Shown: positions 24,700 to 33,683 of the stretch, piece after piece
Layout of the letters: each line of letters opens with the position of its first letter
Numbering within the stretch: the stretch's first letter is position 1
Assembly (NCBI GenBank): GCA_947625055.1
Contig: CANQMT010000012.1
Coordinates: forward strand, 1-64,000
Source: an uncultured Monoglobus sp.
GTDB taxonomy: Bacteria > Bacillota > Clostridia > Monoglobales > Monoglobaceae
DNA: 64,000 nt
Direction of reading: 5' to 3'
Translations under genes and position numbers: made by a program
Notes under the pieces: generated by a model
The model's database searches: none
What the model saw: only the letters and a program-made list of their open reading frames with translations
What the model was told of the DNA's origin: nothing

Positions 24700-27600
24700 A
24701 TGTTAAAAAGACGATTGCTCAGTTTGATCTTGGCTGTCGCGATGATCGGAACCATGTTCACGGGTCTGACCGTGTTCGCGGCGACCGACGGCGAGGCTCA
24801 GGCAGCGGCGGCAACAACGCTGACGGTTGACCCGACCAAACCGGAGGCGGGCAATAACTTCCAAACTATCAGAGCCGCGGTCGCGAAAGCGAAGGAGCTC
24901 AAACCGTCCGAAACAAATCCGGTTACAATCAACGTTAATCCGGGCAGGTATGAGGAGCAGGTTGAGATCAGCGGCATGAGCTATGTGACCCTTCAGCAGA
25001 CACCCCAAACATCGGGTTATGTTGAGCTTAGTTGGTACTACTGCACGGGTTACGCGGCTGCAAACTGCGATTTGAGCGGCAAGTACAACCCCAACATTGA
25101 CTGGTATGCTCATCCCCCGAAGGATGACAAGGGCAAGGAGTACAAGTTAGGAGAGGCTGTTCCGGCGAACACAAAGCTTACATATACCACGGTTGACGGA
25201 AAGTCCGTTACCGAGACTGTAAGCAGAGCCACCGAGCTCGGCACCACCGGCGGTATGGACAAAATGGCGGCATTGCTCGTTCAAAAAGACGCGTCCAACA
25301 TTACGGTTAAGGATCTGCATATTATTAATAGTGTGCCCGTAATGGTAACACAAGGCCAGAAGGACGCTCATCTGACGCCTTTGTCCAGTTTCCCGAACCT
25401 TCCCGCAAGAGATGTTGCCGCACTGACAGTTTCGGCAGACGGCGAGACAACGACTGAAGCGGTTCCCGAAGTGTTCAAGGGAAAGACCATGACCAAGGAT
25501 TTGTTTGATCAGGAAGTAAAAAAAGGCACGGTATTCTCATCCGGTGAAAGCACTTGGCTGGCTCGCTCCGGCGCGTTCAACGAGAGAGGTCACGCTGTTG
25601 CCTGCTGCGGTGACAAGATAACATTTGACAACATTTATCTCCGCGGCGGTCAGGACTCGCTGTACATCGCCGGCGAAAACAGAATGTATTTCAAAAACAG
25701 TACCATTATCGGCGGAACCGATTATATCTACGGCAGCGCTACGGCGGTGTTTGACACCTGCAAACTGGGCCTTGAAGGTTTCTCCGACAAAAAATACGGC
25801 TCGCCCATAGCGACAGCAAGCACTCCTAAAACGACGCCTTACGGCTATCTGTTCTATAACTGCACACTTTATAATGTTCGCGACAACAACGGCTCAAACA
25901 ACTACGGCGGCTCTTGGAACAGTGACGGACAGGTTACATACTATAATTGTAAACTGGACGATAACAAAAAAGTCGGCAAATCGAATTTCCAGATCGACGC
26001 TAACGGCTGGGGCAGATTTGACGCTCAGCTTGGTCTTCATCGTCTCTATGAATATGGCACGACCAACAACAGCGGCGCGGCTGTTGATCTTTCAAATCGC
26101 GTTGTAAACAAGTCTGTTGAGGAAGGCGGCCCCGGAATGGGCACAGTTCTTGACGAGTGGCAGATACTGGAGTTCAACCCCAGAAACTACTTTGCTAAAA
26201 AGAACGGCGGCTGGGCAGATGATTGGGACCCGATGGGAGTATCTTCAAAATATACAAATGTTGACGCGGCAATAAATGCTGTTGAATTTAACATACCGTC
26301 GAACGAATCGACAGAGATCGACCTCCCCACTCCTCCCGCCAATGTTGAATATAAGTGGGAATCATCATCACCAAACGCGGTCGTAAAGGACAATAAACTC
26401 ATTGTAACGCGTCCCGCCGCAGGTGAACCGAATATCAACAGCGAGATAACTCTTTATGTAAGAGACAAGAGTGATAATGCAATTGGTGATAAAACTACGG
26501 TTCCAATTGAAATTACACCTACCACAAACACAACGGACGTGTTCAACATTCCCGTGAAGATTACATCCTCGCTCACACTCAGAGAAGATAACGACTTCAC
26601 GATCACTATATCAAAGAACGGCGCTCCGATAAAGACTCAGGTCGTTACCATGAAGGCGGGTCAGACAGAGGCGACCGCCACTATCGAGAAAGTTCCCGCC
26701 AGCGCGGATGGTATTGACTACGACGTTAAGATCGTTTCAAAGAGCGATGAACTTACGGTTGTATCTCCTGACAACGGAGAAACGACGATCAAAGGCAAAA
26801 CCGGACAGCCGGTGCAGCTCAATATTTCCGCTCAGATGTTGATTGATGATATGGTTGAACTCGGTAATTCTGTAAACTACAGTTCGAGCGGCGGCGCCAA
26901 GACCGTATACAATTTGATAGACCTCGCCAAGAGTGCGGGCGCGGATGAAAGTGTCGCGACATCGGATCAGATCACTGTTGAGTATGATCTGACGGTTCCC
27001 GCAGAACTTAAACAGGCTTCAAGTTATATTGATTTGATCGCCACTACTCCTGCACAAAACATCACCACACAGGCGGTCAATTCCAGATTTGCTTTCTGGA
27101 GACTTTATAAGGGTTGGAACCAGATAGACATGGCTGACTGCAATACAGGTTTCGGCGGCACAAGCAATACCGATGACCAGTGGCTGAATATTGCCGGCAA
27201 GTTTGACTATAAAACGGTAAGCCATATTACAACTACAATTGATTATAAGAACCAGGTTGTTTCTGCCGCAGCGACGGGATCGGGCGGCAGCCAGTCGGTC
27301 AAGGCGTTTACGTTTAAGTCATTTCCCTCAAACTGTGAAAGAGGAAAATTATTCTTTGCTATGTATCCCGCAGGTTCTGATGTCTGGTCAATCAGTAATG
27401 TCAAGGTTACATATAAAAAGCTTGTAACGGGTGAGCTGCCCGAGACGCCTGACGGAAAGGGCGTATATCCTTTCAATGACGTTGACGGCGGCAATGTTTG
27501 CCATGATGACCAAAGCTTCAAATTCGTTGGCGGAGTTGATGAAAATGTTGCCGCTCTGTTTGCAAGCAAAGACGACAAGACGATTATGGACTCGGCATTC

Positions 27601-30600
27601 ACTGAAAATTATAAGAACTATGTCGGCGGCACAGGCAGTAATGCTACTCACCCCACCATAACTCTTAACGCGCCCGCGGGCAAGTACAGAATTTACTATG
27701 TCGGATATAATCACGGCAATAATATTCAGGCAATAGTTAACGGCAAAACTTATACGGCGGGAGAAGGCAAACAACTCGCGGCAAGAAGTGCTGATTCAAA
27801 TTATGTTCTTAAATATTATGAGATAGATATAGAGATGATGAGCGACAACAGCACAATAACATTTGATTCGACAGAACAGTGGCTGCCCGATACATACTGC
27901 GTTGCAGTTGTAGGAAGTTCCGAGCTCCCCGACGAGCCGGTTGCAACGGAATCTCCCGCGACAGAGGCGCCTGCTACTCAGGCTCCCGCAACGGAATCTC
28001 CCGCAACTGAGCCGCCGGCCACGCCCACGACCGCGCCCACAACTGCGCCCACATCCGGACCCGCCGGTCCCGCGATAGTTAAGGCGTATCTCGACCATAA
28101 GGGCAACACGGTAGCGGTTCTCTCGAACATTGACAGCGGAGTCGCTGTTGCCGCCAAGTATGACGGCGGCGCGCTTGTTGCCGAAAAGCACGAGGATATT
28201 AAGGGCAATACTGTAATATTCAGCGGCATAGAGGCGGATAAGATCATGGTTTGGAAATCTCTTGACAGCGTTGAGCCTGTCTGCGAGGCAAAAGACGTCA
28301 GCCCGGTAGCCCCCGATATAAACGGAGCGGACATAAACTTCGCTGAGCTGGGCTTCGTGCCTGTATATGATGAGGAATCGGGCTTCGGCTTTGTATCAAA
28401 GTCTGACGCTATTATGCCCGAAGCCTACAGAAGACAGGTTGCGGACACAAGTAAAATTACGATCGGTGAAAACGGCGCAAGCGTTACAGAGTCCGACGGA
28501 GAATATCTTTATAATAAAGCCTCCGATGATTACAATAATGGCGGTTTGATTTACAGATATGACACAGGAGCTCCCGGAGCTTATCACCTTGAGGTTGAGG
28601 TCGCGGACAGCACCAACACATGGGTTGCTCCCACCGGAATGGAAGCAGGAAGACTGACAGGAACAAGCACATGGGATAACTGCGGCAACGTTCCCAGAAC
28701 GGTTTCGGCTTCATGGAGCGGCAACGTATGGTCATATGACTTTGCAACAGGCGAGGATTTTGTGGAGATTGAGATCGAGCCTAACAAGCAGCCCACAAAA
28801 GACGCGCCGCAGACAGTCGGAGTTAAGTCGATAAAGATAACGCCTCTCGGCGTAAATCCCGCCGGTGACAAACCCACGATCCATATTTTGGGTGACTCTA
28901 CTCAGAAAACATACTCGTTTAACGAGACTATCAGCTCATGGGGTCAGACGCTCTATCAGTACTTTGACACAAGCAAGGTAAATGTTATTAACTACTCAAT
29001 GGGTGGCAGAGCCATGAAGAGCAACTATAACGAAGGCAGAACCGACGAGCCTTTGATCAGAGGTAAGAAGGGTGACTATGTGTTCATTCACTCGGCTCAC
29101 AATGATGAGACTGTCAGCACTGGAAGATTTGTTCGCGGCGCGTCAGTTGGAAACAATCTTGATGAAAACAATGCCAATTATGACAGATGGCTTGATATGT
29201 ATGTGAAAGCTATTAAGGCGCGCGGCATGATTCCGGTATTGGTAACGGCTATGCCCAGAACCGGCAGTGGAAAGTACAGCGAAAGTTCGGCTAAGCCCAA
29301 CGGCTTTAACCCCGACTCGCCGGGAAGAATGAGAGCGAAAGCGGCATCTGATCCCGAAGTTGGTCTTGTTGAGCTATACGCGGGAGCAAAAGCCTATATC
29401 GACAAGCTTGACGCGAACGAGGTATATTATATTTACAATACTTATGAGGCGGGCGAGACTCCGGCTGACGGAGCGGCGAACGGCAACAGCGGCGACGGAA
29501 CGCATTACCGCGAGGCTGCTGCCAGACAGTGGTGCCGCATAATGCTCCAGAGCATATATGATCAGAGCGTTGCCGGAACAGACACATACACAGACAAGAA
29601 TATCATGGCGGATCTGGTATCCTATATGCCCGTTACGGTTCAGAATGCGGCTAAGAGCGGCGATTGGTCAGCGGTATTCCCGGAGATGGCAAGTGACGTA
29701 AGCGCGGTTGACGTTGTTCCCGGAGCTGAAAAGCAGGCGCAGGATAACTACTATTACAGACCCAACATCGAAAAAGCTCTTCAGATCGGTGCTCTCCATA
29801 AGGACAGCGACAACAACTTTAAGCCCACGCAGACGATCACTGTCGGCGAGTTCGCAAGAGGCATTGAGACAGTATTTGGACTGCCGGCAAATACTCTTAA
29901 TAACTATGTTCTCACTTATGACGAGCTTATGGAAGAGAACGCTCAGCCTATTGAGGCAGCCTCGATTGACGATAATGTTCAGGCTGCTGCGGGAGATTTG
30001 ACCGTGACGGTTGACAAGCCTGAGGGCGGCAGCATAATGCTGTATAATGAGTCTCAGCGTGTTGCGAAAACCGCTGATGTTCCCGCGGGAGTTACAAGCA
30101 AACAGGTGATCTCGGACAATGAGTTCTTTAAATTAACGGCTCCCGAAGAAGCTGTTTCAAAATCACGCAGTGATGCAGTATTCACGGATAACCCCGATAT
30201 ATCGAACAACAGCGTGGAATTCAGAAATTCCGGAACAAAAGAAGTGACGTATGAAGCGAAAGCGACCGGTACTCTTACCGTATATTGTTATTTCCAAGAC
30301 CATAAGAACATTGAGTGTATGGACACGGAGACCGGTGATATTCAGGCGAAACTTATGAATGACGCTCTTGAAAAGGGCGATCAGTCATGGCTGGTAGGAA
30401 CGGTTCACTTTAATGTTGAAGCGGGCAAAACGTATCAGCTCTATGGCAGAGGCGGTACCGCTCAGCTTTTTGGAGTAATGTATGAGGCAGAGTATCCTCA
30501 GAGCGACACATCTCTTGCTGCGAATTCGGGCGATCAGATAAGAATTGTTGCAAGCGCAGACAGCGGTTATGTATTTGGCTCAATTCTTGTAAACGGAAAA

Positions 30601-31236
30601 CAGGCTGCGACTACCAAGGAATATATCATGACCGTGACCGAAAACGCGACGGTATCCGCAACATTCGAAAAAGAACCCGATGTTGTTGATCAGACATTGA
30701 TAGCATCCGATGCGGCGCTGACGCGTGAGGCGATGGGCGCAATCCTCTATGACGCATATCTCGCGGCGTACGGCAAGAATGAGGACGGCTCATGGAACAA
30801 GGTTCCGTACATGAACCAGAACGGCACCGTTCCGTCTCCTGACGACCCGAATTACGACCCGAATATTGATTATACCGGAACGCCATATATCCCGCTTATC
30901 GGATGGGGCAAATTGCCCGATACGGATCAGATCGAAACATCTCTTTACATGAAAGTTAAGGAAGCGTATAATTTAGGTTTGATGAGAGTTGAGGAAGGCG
31001 CGTCGCGCGGCGTTCTCACAAACGGTGATGAAGAGCATAACAACAATCATCTTGAGCCAAAGGTCGAGGTAACAAGGGCCAAGGCTGCCAAGACGCTGGT
31101 GTTCTGCTACATCCTGACTCAGCCCTTAAAGGGCGAGAGCCAGATCATACCCGACAATACCAACAAGGCGGCTGCGACCGTAGCGGACATCATAGCTCCC
31201 AATCCGGACGCTCCCTCAACGCCTTATACAAAATAA
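24700..31236 (+). CDS. Secreted bifunctional pectin methylesterase (CE8) / rhamnogalacturonan acetylesterase (CE12) with SLH-like repeats
   Basis: 2178 residues, among the largest genes here. Signal peptide ~1-28. A CE8 beta-helix (~38-500) has the catalytic Asp pair Asp319 (GGQDSLY) and Asp341 (GGTDYIYG) and a likely Arg439. Beta-sandwich modules follow (~520-905), then a carbohydrate-binding-like domain (~918-1074), a Thr/Pro/Ala linker (~1078-1122) and a terminal-type beta module (~1124-1200). The second half repeats the design of the protein at 16659: CE12 SGNH domain with Ser1400 (GDS), Asn1468 (SAHND), Asp1599 and His1602 (DGTHY) all intact, then SLH-like repeats (~1683-1728, ~2000-2020, ~2081-2145). 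It would remove methyl and acetyl esters from pectin at the cell surface. The ATG at 24700 follows AAAAGGAGG; an upstream in-frame ATG would spoil the signal peptide. Confidence 0.9.
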   Translation: MLKRRLLSLILAVAMIGTMFTGLTVFAATDGEAQAAAATTLTVDPTKPEAGNNFQTIRAAVAKAKELKPSETNPVTINVNPGRYEEQVEISGMSYVTLQQTPQTSGYVELSWYYCTGYAAANCDLSGKYNPNIDWYAHPPKDDKGKEYKLGEAVPANTKLTYTTVDGKSVTETVSRATELGTTGGMDKMAALLVQKDASNITVKDLHIINSVPVMVTQGQKDAHLTPLSSFPNLPARDVAALTVSADGETTTEAVPEVFKGKTMTKDLFDQEVKKGTVFSSGESTWLARSGAFNERGHAVACCGDKITFDNIYLRGGQDSLYIAGENRMYFKNSTIIGGTDYIYGSATAVFDTCKLGLEGFSDKKYGSPIATASTPKTTPYGYLFYNCTLYNVRDNNGSNNYGGSWNSDGQVTYYNCKLDDNKKVGKSNFQIDANGWGRFDAQLGLHRLYEYGTTNNSGAAVDLSNRVVNKSVEEGGPGMGTVLDEWQILEFNPRNYFAKKNGGWADDWDPMGVSSKYTNVDAAINAVEFNIPSNESTEIDLPTPPANVEYKWESSSPNAVVKDNKLIVTRPAAGEPNINSEITLYVRDKSDNAIGDKTTVPIEITPTTNTTDVFNIPVKITSSLTLREDNDFTITISKNGAPIKTQVVTMKAGQTEATATIEKVPASADGIDYDVKIVSKSDELTVVSPDNGETTIKGKTGQPVQLNISAQMLIDDMVELGNSVNYSSSGGAKTVYNLIDLAKSAGADESVATSDQITVEYDLTVPAELKQASSYIDLIATTPAQNITTQAVNSRFAFWRLYKGWNQIDMADCNTGFGGTSNTDDQWLNIAGKFDYKTVSHITTTIDYKNQVVSAAATGSGGSQSVKAFTFKSFPSNCERGKLFFAMYPAGSDVWSISNVKVTYKKLVTGELPETPDGKGVYPFNDVDGGNVCHDDQSFKFVGGVDENVAALFASKDDKTIMDSAFTENYKNYVGGTGSNATHPTITLNAPAGKYRIYYVGYNHGNNIQAIVNGKTYTAGEGKQLAARSADSNYVLKYYEIDIEMMSDNSTITFDSTEQWLPDTYCVAVVGSSELPDEPVATESPATEAPATQAPATESPATEPPATPTTAPTTAPTSGPAGPAIVKAYLDHKGNTVAVLSNIDSGVAVAAKYDGGALVAEKHEDIKGNTVIFSGIEADKIMVWKSLDSVEPVCEAKDVSPVAPDINGADINFAELGFVPVYDEESGFGFVSKSDAIMPEAYRRQVADTSKITIGENGASVTESDGEYLYNKASDDYNNGGLIYRYDTGAPGAYHLEVEVADSTNTWVAPTGMEAGRLTGTSTWDNCGNVPRTVSASWSGNVWSYDFATGEDFVEIEIEPNKQPTKDAPQTVGVKSIKITPLGVNPAGDKPTIHILGDSTQKTYSFNETISSWGQTLYQYFDTSKVNVINYSMGGRAMKSNYNEGRTDEPLIRGKKGDYVFIHSAHNDETVSTGRFVRGASVGNNLDENNANYDRWLDMYVKAIKARGMIPVLVTAMPRTGSGKYSESSAKPNGFNPDSPGRMRAKAASDPEVGLVELYAGAKAYIDKLDANEVYYIYNTYEAGETPADGAANGNSGDGTHYREAAARQWCRIMLQSIYDQSVAGTDTYTDKNIMADLVSYMPVTVQNAAKSGDWSAVFPEMASDVSAVDVVPGAEKQAQDNYYYRPNIEKALQIGALHKDSDNNFKPTQTITVGEFARGIETVFGLPANTLNNYVLTYDELMEENAQPIEAASIDDNVQAAAGDLTVTVDKPEGGSIMLYNESQRVAKTADVPAGVTSKQVISDNEFFKLTAPEEAVSKSRSDAVFTDNPDISNNSVEFRNSGTKEVTYEAKATGTLTVYCYFQDHKNIECMDTETGDIQAKLMNDALEKGDQSWLVGTVHFNVEAGKTYQLYGRGGTAQLFGVMYEAEYPQSDTSLAANSGDQIRIVASADSGYVFGSILVNGKQAATTKEYIMTVTENATVSATFEKEPDVVDQTLIASDAALTREAMGAILYDAYLAAYGKNEDGSWNKVPYMNQNGTVPSPDDPNYDPNIDYTGTPYIPLIGWGKLPDTDQIETSLYMKVKEAYNLGLMRVEEGASRGVLTNGDEEHNNNHLEPKVEVTRAKAAKTLVFCYILTQPLKGESQIIPDNTNKAAATVADIIAPNPDAPSTPYTK

Positions 31237-31282
31237 CACGATTTAATAATTTTAAAAATTATTAATAGATTTCTTCCCAAAA

Positions 31283-31307
31283 AGCGGCGGGCAATTTGCC
31301 CGCCGCT
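31283..31307 (+). terminator. Terminator of the large pectin esterase gene
   Basis: 12-bp perfect stem AGCGGCGGGCAA / TTGCCCGCCGCT with a one-base centre, followed by an AT-rich stretch. Confidence 0.75.
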
Positions 31308-31326
31308 CCGTTTATTATATTAATAA

Positions 31327-31349
31327 AACCCCCGGATAGTCCGGGGGTT
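31327..31349 (-). terminator. Second hairpin, terminator-like on the minus strand
   Basis: 10-bp stem AACCCCCGGA / TCCGGGGGTT with loop TAG. The T-rich tail (TTTTATTA) is on the minus strand, though both flanking genes read rightward. It may block antisense transcription, or be chance. Confidence 0.4.
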
Positions 31350-31399
31350 CAACTTAAACATTAAGAAAAATACGCAAATATTATGAAAAACACTTTGTA

Positions 31400-31428
31400 T
31401 TGACAAAACGGAATAATAGTGTTAAAAT
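31400..31428 (+). promoter_or_regulatory. Promoter of the small membrane protein gene
   Basis: TTGACA (31400-31405), 17 bases, TAAAAT (31423-31428). Confidence 0.82.
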
Positions 31429-31458
31429 ATTCTTATATTGATCTACGGGAGAAGCATT

Positions 31459-31869
31459 ATGAAGAAATACAAGTCAAATTTATATATTTATCTTATAGTC
31501 TGCGGTGTGCTCTATGTGCTGTACAGCACGTTTAAGGGCAACGCGAGCGCCGCGATCCTCGCGGGCTGGTTCAAGGGGATTTACTTTTTCCTCTCGCTTA
31601 TTACTATGGTAGTGGCATATTGGAGGATCGCGAAAAAGAGCGATCAATATATTAAAGAGAATCACCGCGACTTATATGACAGATTTTATAACGTGCTTGT
31701 CACGGGCGAAAAAGAGGTCAAGCGCCCGGTTTATATCGGACTTCAAAGTATGTTTAACACCGACTACCAAAACGACCCGAATCTTAAAACTATCCGCAAA
31801 GAGGCGAAACTCTATGCCGCCTCGCTTGCGATCGTGTTTATTCTGACAATAATGAATGTTATCGCGTAA
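31459..31869 (+). CDS. Small membrane protein of unknown function
   Basis: 136 residues, family not recognised. Three hydrophobic segments are visible: about 8-24 (YLIVCGVLYVLYSTF), 36-55 (GIYFFLSLITMVVAYW) and 115-134 at the C terminus. Between the second and third is a charged loop of about 60 residues with KRPVYIGLQ. The ATG at 31459 is preceded by GGGAGAAG; a TTG seven codons earlier lacks one. It has its own strong promoter and shares a two-way terminator with the convergent ligase gene. Confidence 0.75.
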   Translation: MKKYKSNLYIYLIVCGVLYVLYSTFKGNASAAILAGWFKGIYFFLSLITMVVAYWRIAKKSDQYIKENHRDLYDRFYNVLVTGEKEVKRPVYIGLQSMFNTDYQNDPNLKTIRKEAKLYAASLAIVFILTIMNVIA

Positions 31870-31873
31870 GTGA

Positions 31874-31908
31874 AAGGCTCCCGAAAGCTTCGGGAGCCTT
31901 AATTTTTA
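31874..31908. terminator. Terminator between convergent genes
   Basis: 12-bp perfect stem AAGGCTCCCGAA / TTCGGGAGCCTT with an AGC loop and a T-rich tail on the plus strand. It may serve both directions. Confidence 0.82.
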
Positions 31909-33402
31909 TTGTATTTTAGGCCTGATTATTTTATGTGACGATGTTTTGGGGAACGGCTCGTCCCGAAAGACGACCGCGTTGATCCGCTTGTACATCGGGA
32001 TCCCCGAGTTGATCTCGGCGATCTTCGCCTCGGTTTTTGCTTTTGCGCTTTCCTTTTCAAGGTCGGGGTCAAGGTATATCTCGGCTGTGATCACATCGTC
32101 TTTTCCGTATACCACGATCTCGGAAACCTCGGGAAATCCGTCAAACTTGTTTTCAAGCTCCTCGGCGGAAACATTCTCTCCGTTCGAGAGAATGATAAGG
32201 TTTTTCGCTCTGCCCGTCATAAACAGGAAGTTGTCCTCATCAAGCCGTCCGAGGTCGCCCGTGCGCAGCCAGCCGTCCTCGGTGAAGGCCTCGCGGGTGC
32301 GCTCCTCGTCCTTATAATAGCCTAGCATAACGCTCGTGCCACGCACCTGGATCTCGCCGTCCCGTATTCTCGCTTCGCAGTTGGGAACGACCTTGCCGAG
32401 CGAGTCGGGCTTTGACTCGAATTTTGAGTTGAAGCTTATTCTCGGCGAGCACTCGCTCATGCCGTAGCCCTGAAGCACCTGAATTCCGAACTCCTCAAAA
32501 CCCGTGACTATGTTGGGGTTGAGGTACGCGCCGCCGCTGTAGAGCGTTCTGAGGCAGCCGCCGAACGCGGCCTTTGCGATCTCAGGCTTCGGAACGTCGG
32601 GCTTCTGCTCGGCAGCGCTCTGCACGCTCTTGAGCATCGACGCGAATATCATCGGCACGGCCAGAATAATGTGCGGCTTAAACAAAAGCAGATTGCGGGC
32701 GACCCTCATGATAGAGTCGTTGACACAGAGGCACATTCCGCTGTCCATTCCGAGAAGCACGTCGCAGGTGAAGCAGAACGCGTGGTGGATCGGCAGAACC
32801 GTCATCACTCTGTCGCCGGGCGTTTCGCCCGCGTCAATGCAGGTAGCATTGTTGGCGATGTTCCGCTGTGTCAGCATAACGCCCTTGCTCTTTCCGGTGG
32901 TTCCCGAGGTGAAAAGGATCGCGCTTAACGCGTCGCAGTCTATCTCGTTTTCGGGCGCCTTCCCGGCGTAGGGACTGATGAAGTCCGCGAGCTCGCCGCT
33001 CATGTTGAGCGTAAGGCGGATCTTCGGGCATTTTTCCGCAGCCCCGAGCGCTTTGTCCTTATACGCGTTATCATAGACAAGAACGTTGACGTCGGCACGC
33101 TGCATCATATCGTCAATGCTTTCCGACTCCTTGTCAAGCGGCACGATCACGTTTCCGCTTATTGCGGTTCCCAGAAAGGTTATTATCCATTCATAGCTCG
33201 TGGCGCCGATAACCGCGATATGCGCGGTTGTATCTCCGAAACGGTCGTTTATTGCCGCGCCGAAAGCGTCGCTGTCAGCCTTTGTCTCGTTGAATGACTT
33301 GTCGATTATCTCTTTGCCGCTTTTGTATCTTAAATACGGATTATCGCCGTATTTTTCCGCGGCGGTGTATACCAGATCTTTTATGGAATTAACTCTGTCC
33401 AT
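31906..33402 (-). CDS. Adenylate-forming acyl ligase (ANL superfamily), likely loads the adjacent carrier protein
   Basis: 498-residue AMP-dependent synthetase/ligase. The nucleotide-binding loop is LFTSGTTGKSKGVM (~163-176), then GYGMSECSP, the TGDLG motif in GWLRTGDLGRL, the hinge region GRAKNLIILSNGENVSAEELE and the adenylation Lys (~491) in TSSHKIIRP. It resembles fatty-acyl-CoA ligases as much as NRPS adenylation domains, so the activated acid may be fatty or amino. It is the last gene of a leftward operon, 14 bp after an acyl carrier protein gene, behind GGAGGGATTGG. Loading of that carrier protein is inferred from context. Confidence 0.88.
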   Translation of the reverse strand: MDRVNSIKDLVYTAAEKYGDNPYLRYKSGKEIIDKSFNETKADSDAFGAAINDRFGDTTAHIAVIGATSYEWIITFLGTAISGNVIVPLDKESESIDDMMQRADVNVLVYDNAYKDKALGAAEKCPKIRLTLNMSGELADFISPYAGKAPENEIDCDALSAILFTSGTTGKSKGVMLTQRNIANNATCIDAGETPGDRVMTVLPIHHAFCFTCDVLLGMDSGMCLCVNDSIMRVARNLLLFKPHIILAVPMIFASMLKSVQSAAEQKPDVPKPEIAKAAFGGCLRTLYSGGAYLNPNIVTGFEEFGIQVLQGYGMSECSPRISFNSKFESKPDSLGKVVPNCEARIRDGEIQVRGTSVMLGYYKDEERTREAFTEDGWLRTGDLGRLDEDNFLFMTGRAKNLIILSNGENVSAEELENKFDGFPEVSEIVVYGKDDVITAEIYLDPDLEKESAKAKTEAKIAEINSGIPMYKRINAVVFRDEPFPKTSSHKIIRPKIQ

Positions 33403-33416
33403 ACCAATCCCTCCGC

Positions 33417-33644
33417 TCAGCCTTGCTTTGACTTAACATACTCGGCGACGTCGCCCAGCGTGCGCATGCCCGCCACGTCGCTTTCTTCGACCTCAATGTC
33501 AAACTCGTCCTCAAGGTCGCCGACCGCGCACATGATGTTATAAGAGTTCATTCCGAGGTCGTCGATAAAACGCGACTCCTCAGTGATCTCGCTCGGGTCT
33601 GTTTCGGTGTACTCGCAAATGATTTTTTTGATTTCCTCAAACAT
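33417..33644 (-). CDS. Acyl/peptidyl carrier protein
   Basis: 75-residue free-standing carrier protein. The phosphopantetheine attachment Ser is Ser34 in DLGMNSYNIM; the usual DSL is NSY here. The acidic helix II (EDEFDIEVEESD) and TLGDVAEYVK end are typical. The start at 33644 sits behind AGGAAAGGTGAT. Its neighbours are a condensation-type enzyme and a ligase, not fatty-acid synthesis genes, so it is probably a dedicated carrier and not the housekeeping AcpP. Confidence 0.9.
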   Translation of the reverse strand: MFEEIKKIICEYTETDPSEITEESRFIDDLGMNSYNIMCAVGDLEDEFDIEVEESDVAGMRTLGDVAEYVKSKQG

Positions 33645-33683
33645 AAATATCACCTTTCCTAATATATTTTACGTTTTTATATA

